Positions 59,290-64,000 of a stretch of 64,000 nt of DNA are shown here, in pieces. The position numbers and the translations under genes were made by a program. Within the stretch, counting starts at the first letter, position 1, and each line of letters opens with the position of its first letter. Source of the stretch: Bacteroidota bacterium (GTDB taxonomy: Bacteria; Bacteroidota; Ignavibacteria; UBA10030; UBA6906); assembly GCA_030835135.1 (NCBI GenBank), contig JAUQWO010000071.1, forward strand, positions 49,867-113,866. Reading direction: 5' to 3'. A model generated the notes under the pieces. It was not told the origin of the DNA. It did no database searches and saw only the letters and a program-made list of their open reading frames with translations.

Positions 59290-59682
59290 TCAGAGGGGCC
59301 GGGCAAGCGCCGCGGCCAGCGTTTCCCGCAGTTCATCTTCGGTGAAGGGCTTCAGGAGGAAACCCTCCGGCGCGACCGTGAGTGCCCGCTGGCGCGTGGA
59401 CTCATCGGTGTTCGCCGTGAGGAAGATGATCCGCGTCGGACCGAGGGCCCGGATACGCCGCGCGGTCTCGATCCCATCGATCTTCCCGGCCAGGATGATA
59501 TCGATCAGCAGCAGATCGGGCATCTGGGCGCGCGCCGCCTCACACGCTTCTTCGCCCTTCCGGAACATGCCGCGCACCCGGTGACCGAGCGTCGACAACC
59601 GGACCTTGAGTTCGAAGGCGATGATCGTTTCATCTTCAACGAGAAGGATCTGTGCCGACTGCTGTGCGCCGGTCGGATTCAT
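59290..59682 (-). CDS. Single-domain response regulator
   Basis: QILLVEDETIIAFELKVRLSTLGHRV...LLLIDIILAGKIDGIETARRI...FLLKPFTEDEL; ATGA overlap with upstream kinase. Confidence 0.93.
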   Translation of the reverse strand: MNPTGAQQSAQILLVEDETIIAFELKVRLSTLGHRVRGMFRKGEEACEAARAQMPDLLLIDIILAGKIDGIETARRIRALGPTRIIFLTANTDESTRQRALTVAPEGFLLKPFTEDELRETLAAALARPL

Positions 59683-61445
59683 GCAATCGCCTCGCCTTCT
59701 CCACTGACGCGGTTCAGGGGGAACGTGATCACCACGCGCGATCCGCTCGCGCGGTCCACCGCGATCGTCCCTTCCAGCTGATCCGCCAGTCCTTTGATCA
59801 ACGTAACACCCAGCGTCTCCCCGCCATTGAAATCGACGTGTGCGGGATACCCCACGCCATCATCCTGCACCGTGAGCTGCATGATCCCATCCATGCACGT
59901 CCCCCTGATCTCGATGTGCCCTCCCCGGCCTTCGGGAAATGCGTGCTTGATGGCGTTGGTGACGAGCTCGGTGATGAGCAAGCCGCAGGGGATCGCGATG
60001 TCGACACCGAACCGGACCTCATCGACCTGCGTGACCAATCCGATCCCGGGCCGACTGTACGATGCGAGCAACTCCTCCGCGATGGTCCGCACATAGTCCG
60101 AGAACTCAATGGACGAGAGGTCTTCGGAGCGGTAGAGCCGTTCGTGGACCATCGCCATCGACTTGACCCGCAACTGGCTTTCGCGGAACAGATCGACGTC
60201 ATAGGGATCGCGCACGTAGGAACTCTGCAGGAACAACAGACTGGAGATGATCTGCATGTTGTTCTTCACGCGGTGATGCACCTCCTTCAGGAGGATATCC
60301 TTTTCCCGGAGGGAGGTCCGCAGCGTCTCTTCTGCCCGCTTCCGGGCCGTGATGTCCATCGTGATACCGACGATGGTCACCGGACTCCCATCGGGGCCCG
60401 CCATCGCCCGCCCGTACGCGGCGAACCAGATGATCTGGTCGCCACCGAGCATGCCACGGAACTCGATCGCGATCGGCGTGCCGGTCCGGCCCGCCTCGCG
60501 AAAGACTTCCACCACGTGCGGTCGATCGTCGGGGTGGATGCGCGACACCAGAGCATTGCGCTCCGCGGTCGCCAGCCCGAGTCCCCGCAGATGCTCGTCG
60601 GAGACCACCAAGGTCCCGGTGGCAAGGTCCATCTTCCACGGGAACATCCGGGCCGCGGTCATGGCCAGCTGCAGGTGCCCTTCATTGACGTGCAACTCGG
60701 CGTTCGCCGCGGCCAACTCGTTGGTCCGTTCTTCCACCCGCCGCTCCAGTTCATCGTGGGCGCGCTGGAGCTCCTGTTGTGTATCCAGGAGCGTGGCATT
60801 GCTCCTGCCCAGCGATGCATTCATCGACGCAAGGTCGACGGCCTGCATGCGGACCGTCGTCGCCTGCCGTTCCGCTTCGACACGGGCGCGGTCGAGTTCG
60901 CCGGCCTGCCGGATCAACAGCCGGGTCCCGAGCAAACCCACGAGAAGGACCACCAGGCTGACGACGATCGAGGTCATCTGCGCGGAACGGATCTCCTGTT
61001 CCACGCTCTCGAGCGAATACTGGAGGAACACCGTACCGAGTTGTTTGCCGGCAGGGGCCACTTCGGTGACGCTCAACAGACCGGACTCCGTCCTCAGGAT
61101 CCCCGGGGACAGGTGCTTCATCCGTTCGATCGGCATTTCCGGAGAGGTCGTGCTCTGGTACACCATTTCATTGCGCTCATCCAGGATGCAGATGTACACC
61201 ACATTCCGGTCGAGCATGGACCAGTCGAAGGCCTTCTGGACGAGCGTGAAGTCACCGTCATTCAGTCCGCTCCCCACGGACGTGGCAAACATGTCGCTCA
61301 CGATGCCCAGATGACGGCGGGCATTGCGTTCACCTGCCACGCGCTGGATGTACGAGAGATACCAGAATGAAAAAAGCGTGGCCACCACCCAGGGGATGAC
61401 GAACGTGAGGATCACTCGGGTCCGGTAGGAGACGCGCACATTCAT
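59679..61445 (-). CDS. Membrane sensor kinase: extracytoplasmic domain - PAS - HisKA_2 - HATPase_c
   Basis: Two TMs flanking a periplasmic segment, PAS block, DILLKEVHHRVKNNMQIISSLLFLQSSYVRDP HisKA_2 box. Confidence 0.92.
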   Translation of the reverse strand: MNVRVSYRTRVILTFVIPWVVATLFSFWYLSYIQRVAGERNARRHLGIVSDMFATSVGSGLNDGDFTLVQKAFDWSMLDRNVVYICILDERNEMVYQSTTSPEMPIERMKHLSPGILRTESGLLSVTEVAPAGKQLGTVFLQYSLESVEQEIRSAQMTSIVVSLVVLLVGLLGTRLLIRQAGELDRARVEAERQATTVRMQAVDLASMNASLGRSNATLLDTQQELQRAHDELERRVEERTNELAAANAELHVNEGHLQLAMTAARMFPWKMDLATGTLVVSDEHLRGLGLATAERNALVSRIHPDDRPHVVEVFREAGRTGTPIAIEFRGMLGGDQIIWFAAYGRAMAGPDGSPVTIVGITMDITARKRAEETLRTSLREKDILLKEVHHRVKNNMQIISSLLFLQSSYVRDPYDVDLFRESQLRVKSMAMVHERLYRSEDLSSIEFSDYVRTIAEELLASYSRPGIGLVTQVDEVRFGVDIAIPCGLLITELVTNAIKHAFPEGRGGHIEIRGTCMDGIMQLTVQDDGVGYPAHVDFNGGETLGVTLIKGLADQLEGTIAVDRASGSRVVITFPLNRVSGEGEAIA

Positions 61446-61472
61446 CAACGGTGGTCCGGGCCGGCCATGGCG

Positions 61473-61889
61473 TCACTCGATGACCAGGAGGATCTTCACA
61501 TTCCCCTGGACCTTGTCCCGCGCAACGAAGCCGACAGCTCCCCGCGTACTCGCCACGTGCCGGAGCATATCGTCCTGCGAACTGATCATCAGGGGCGGGC
61601 GCGCGCGTCCGGACAACTGGGCCCTCAACCAGACCTTGCGCAGCTCCAGAGGATTCCTGCCGAGGAGATCGAAGAACTTCCGTTCCACGTCGGGATTCTC
61701 GCGGAGGCACATCAATTCCACCACGTGACCATCGGTCCACGTGCGCGTGTTGAGCTGATACAGATCGAGAAGCTGTGCCGGGGTCAGGGAGGTCTCTGCC
61801 ACCGAACGGTTGGCGATGACGGCGACCTGTGCCTGCGCACAGGCTGAGCTCAGGAGGATCGTTACACATGCAATGAGGATGGGTTTCAT
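61473..61889 (-). CDS. Small periplasmic phosphate-binding (PstS/PBP-like) protein
   Basis: Signal peptide MKPILIACVTILLSSACAQA; VAVIANRSVAETSLTPAQLLDLYQLNTRTWTDGHVVELMCL...VASTRGAVGFVARD typical of short PBP-like domains. Confidence 0.85.
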   Translation of the reverse strand: MKPILIACVTILLSSACAQAQVAVIANRSVAETSLTPAQLLDLYQLNTRTWTDGHVVELMCLRENPDVERKFFDLLGRNPLELRKVWLRAQLSGRARPPLMISSQDDMLRHVASTRGAVGFVARDKVQGNVKILLVIE

Positions 61890-61909
61890 GGGTCGTGGTC
61901 CCTTGCGCG

Positions 61910-63049
61910 CTAGAACATCACGCTCACCCCGGCCTGGACACGGTCGGAGAGATATGAACTCAAACCCTGAAACTCGTTGCTTATGTGCAGGTATTGGCAT
62001 TTCACAACAACATTGTCGATCGGCCGGTACCCTCCCCCGGCCATCGTGCCACGGGTAACGGATGTCGCATGCGATTCGAGGTATTCCCAGCCGCCATAGA
62101 CGAAGAAGCTCTCAGAAATATCATATGCCAGGACCCCATACACGAACAGGTTCGCCGGCTCCTTGCCGAGCCGGGGATCCAACCGCGCGACGGCGGCGTA
62201 CACCTGCGACTGCCTGTCATCCAGGTATTCCTTCGTCGCGATGACCTCGGATTCCAGCGAGAGCAGTCCGAGTTGATACGAGAGGTCCCCGCCGAACCGC
62301 AATCGTTGCACAGGCCCGATGCCGATATCCTGCCGGTTCGCCTTGTCCGAAGCCATGGAGAAGCCGGCCTTCAACTGACCCGCACGGACGCCGACCCTCC
62401 CGCCGATCAGTTTGAAGGTGGTCGTGTCCGTGCCGCCGATGCTGTACCGTTGCCCTTCCTGGCCACTGCTGATGAAATCCGGATCGCCATTCCCTGCATA
62501 CACGGCATAGTCCAGCCGGATCTCATTTACATTAAAAGCTCCTTCGATCTGGAGGAACGCCGATCCGGGGACAAAATCATCCAGGCTGCTCACACCCTCC
62601 GCCGCGGCCTCATACACGAACGGCCGGGTGATATACGGAAGGATCGGGGTCCTATTCTTGATCTCGTTGAGATTGTTGAAGGTGGGCACCAGCAGACCGG
62701 CCTTGATGCTGAATGCTTCCGAGGTCTGATACCGGATCCAGGCCTCTTCGAGCCGGAAGGTTCCCCACTTCCGGGTACTCGCATATGTATTCGTGAACTC
62801 CAGGTCGACGAATGCTGCGAATCGGGGGTTGAATTGCTTCCGGAAGAAGATATTCGCCTGCTGCAGGATAAAGGTGTTGCGCGTTCCCGATGAGGTCGGC
62901 ATCCCGACAATGCTCGTTTTCTCGCCGGAATGGTCGAACACAGACTGGAAATACCCAAAGACATCCAGGGCATCCATCGCGGATTGCCCCCGGGTCATCC
63001 CCGGGACGAGCACGAAACAGCAGAGCGCAACGGTGATACGAACCGACAT
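61910..63049 (-). CDS. Outer-membrane porin (phosphate-selective porin O/P-like)
   Basis: Signal peptide MSVRITVALCCFVLVPGMTRG; FVDLEFTNTYASTRKWGTFRLEEAWIRYQTSEAFSIKAGLLVPTFN; barrel end SSYLSDRVQAGVSVMF. Confidence 0.8.
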   Translation of the reverse strand: MSVRITVALCCFVLVPGMTRGQSAMDALDVFGYFQSVFDHSGEKTSIVGMPTSSGTRNTFILQQANIFFRKQFNPRFAAFVDLEFTNTYASTRKWGTFRLEEAWIRYQTSEAFSIKAGLLVPTFNNLNEIKNRTPILPYITRPFVYEAAAEGVSSLDDFVPGSAFLQIEGAFNVNEIRLDYAVYAGNGDPDFISSGQEGQRYSIGGTDTTTFKLIGGRVGVRAGQLKAGFSMASDKANRQDIGIGPVQRLRFGGDLSYQLGLLSLESEVIATKEYLDDRQSQVYAAVARLDPRLGKEPANLFVYGVLAYDISESFFVYGGWEYLESHATSVTRGTMAGGGYRPIDNVVVKCQYLHISNEFQGLSSYLSDRVQAGVSVMF

Positions 63050-63231
63050 GATCCCTCCTGGTGGTCCGCTGTACGCTGGAATACGCCGCGGCTTGTCCGG
63101 CACCCGGCATGGTCAGGTGCCGTTGGAGTATACGGAAATCAAATCGAGGAGGCAAGAACACCTGAACACACACGAGGACCCCCGGACGGAACGCTTGCCC
63201 GCCCGGAGGATCCTGAGGAGCACAACGAGAC

Positions 63232-63726
63232 CTAGTTCAAGGACGCCTGGCTATCATAGACCATCTTCCCGATATCCAGGAGGATCAACAGTCGGTCCTC
63301 GAGCTTTCCCACCCCGGTAATGTATTCCTCGTTCGTACTCCCCGCTATCGAGGGAGGTGGTTCGGTGACATTGCGCGGGATCCGCAGGACCTCCCGCACC
63401 GCATCGACCACGAATCCCACCACCTTGCCGTTCAATTCCACGACCACGATCCGGGTATGCTTGTCGTGTTCCTTCCTCGGCATCCCGAAACGCCGCCGGA
63501 GATCGATGATCGGGATCACCTTGCCACGCAGATTGATGACCCCGTCCACATATTCCGGAGCGTTCGGCACCCTGGTCACCTCCAGCATCCTGTTGATCTC
63601 CTGCACCTGCAGGATGTCAACTCCGAACTCCTCATCACCGATGTTGAAACTCACCAGCTGCAGCAGTTCATCTCCAGACCCCTGCTTCGTTTCCGTTGCC
63701 TGATGTACTGAGACTGTCTCCGCCAT
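63232..63726 (-). CDS. cheW: Chemotaxis protein CheW
   Basis: LQLVSFNIGDEEFGVDILQVQEINRMLEVTRVPNAPEYVDGVINLRGKVIPIIDLRRRFGM. Confidence 0.96.
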   Translation of the reverse strand: MAETVSVHQATETKQGSGDELLQLVSFNIGDEEFGVDILQVQEINRMLEVTRVPNAPEYVDGVINLRGKVIPIIDLRRRFGMPRKEHDKHTRIVVVELNGKVVGFVVDAVREVLRIPRNVTEPPPSIAGSTNEEYITGVGKLEDRLLILLDIGKMVYDSQASLN

Positions 63727-63777
63727 ACTTCCTCCTGTCGAATGCATCCCGCTCTGCGGAACGAATGCGGAATTGTG

Positions 63778-64000
63778 TTAGCCAGCCACGAGAACGCCGT
63801 TCTCCCGCACCGCGACCCCGCTCCGCGATCCATCGCTCCGCCCACCGTCATTGCGGCCAAGTTTGAAGTCGCCGATGAGCCTCTGCAGGTTCTCCGTCAG
63901 CCGGTTCAGGTCCTCCGCCGCACGCGCGATCTGCTGCGTCCCCTGCGCCGTCTCCCCCGTCACCTTGCTGATGCCCTCGACGTTCTTCGAGATCTGCTCG
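63778..64000 (-). CDS. Methyl-accepting chemotaxis protein, C-terminal end only
   Basis: Minus-strand EQISKNVEGISKVTGETAQGTQQIARAAEDLNRLTENLQRLIGDFKL...; open to window edge. Confidence 0.85.
   Translation of the reverse strand, partial: EQISKNVEGISKVTGETAQGTQQIARAAEDLNRLTENLQRLIGDFKLGRNDGGRSDGSRSGVAVRENGVLVAG

Noticed and set aside
1-64000. CRISPR array, prophage, transposon or integron
   Set aside because: No regularly spaced direct repeats, transposase, integrase or phage structural genes seen; tRNA-Asn at 4424 shows no adjacent integrase or obvious att duplication.

Overview
Window of about 62% GC-looking bacterial chromosome. It probably comes from the Bacteroidota/Ignavibacteria-Chlorobiota neighbourhood: there is a T9SS-type C-terminal sorting domain, PorV/FadL-like and DUF5916-like barrels, and weak Shine-Dalgarno usage; taxonomy is inference only. 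About 43 protein genes and one tRNA-Asn are supported. Main blocks: (1) secreted beta-helix protein, outer-membrane beta-barrel and tRNA-Asn (0-4.5 kb). (2) ArsR/AHSA1 pair with a perfect operator-like palindrome, plus a decayed AHSA1 fragment (4.6-6.1 kb). (3) BNR/Asp-box T9SS protein and a Tricorn-like S41 protease (6.5-12 kb). (4) A 12-kb island of eight co-oriented, mostly overlapping signalling genes: HK, Rcp1-like RR, REC-PAS-HisKA_3 HK, NarL RR, single-domain RR, HisKA_2 HK, REC-PAS-HK and REC-HDOD (12.4-24.6 kb). (5) Assorted enzymes, regulators and outer-membrane proteins (25-37 kb). (6) GH38 alpha-mannosidase, CDF transporter and EEP hydrolase (37-43 kb). (7) A kdp locus in the unusual order kdpC-microORF-kdpF-kdpA-kdpB with convergent kdpD-kdpE, preceded by structured intergenic DNA (43.4-51.7 kb). 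(8) A glycosidase run (GH20, GH2, unassigned TIM-barrel-like protein), then a porin / PstS-like / HisKA_2 kinase / RR unit, CheW and an MCP fragment (51.9-64 kb). No CRISPR array, transposase, integrase, rRNA or phage genes were seen. The best candidates for something under-described are the signalling island, the rearranged kdp locus with its leader structures and micro-ORF, the porin-PBP-kinase-RR unit, and the unassigned 57.4-59.2 kb secreted enzyme.
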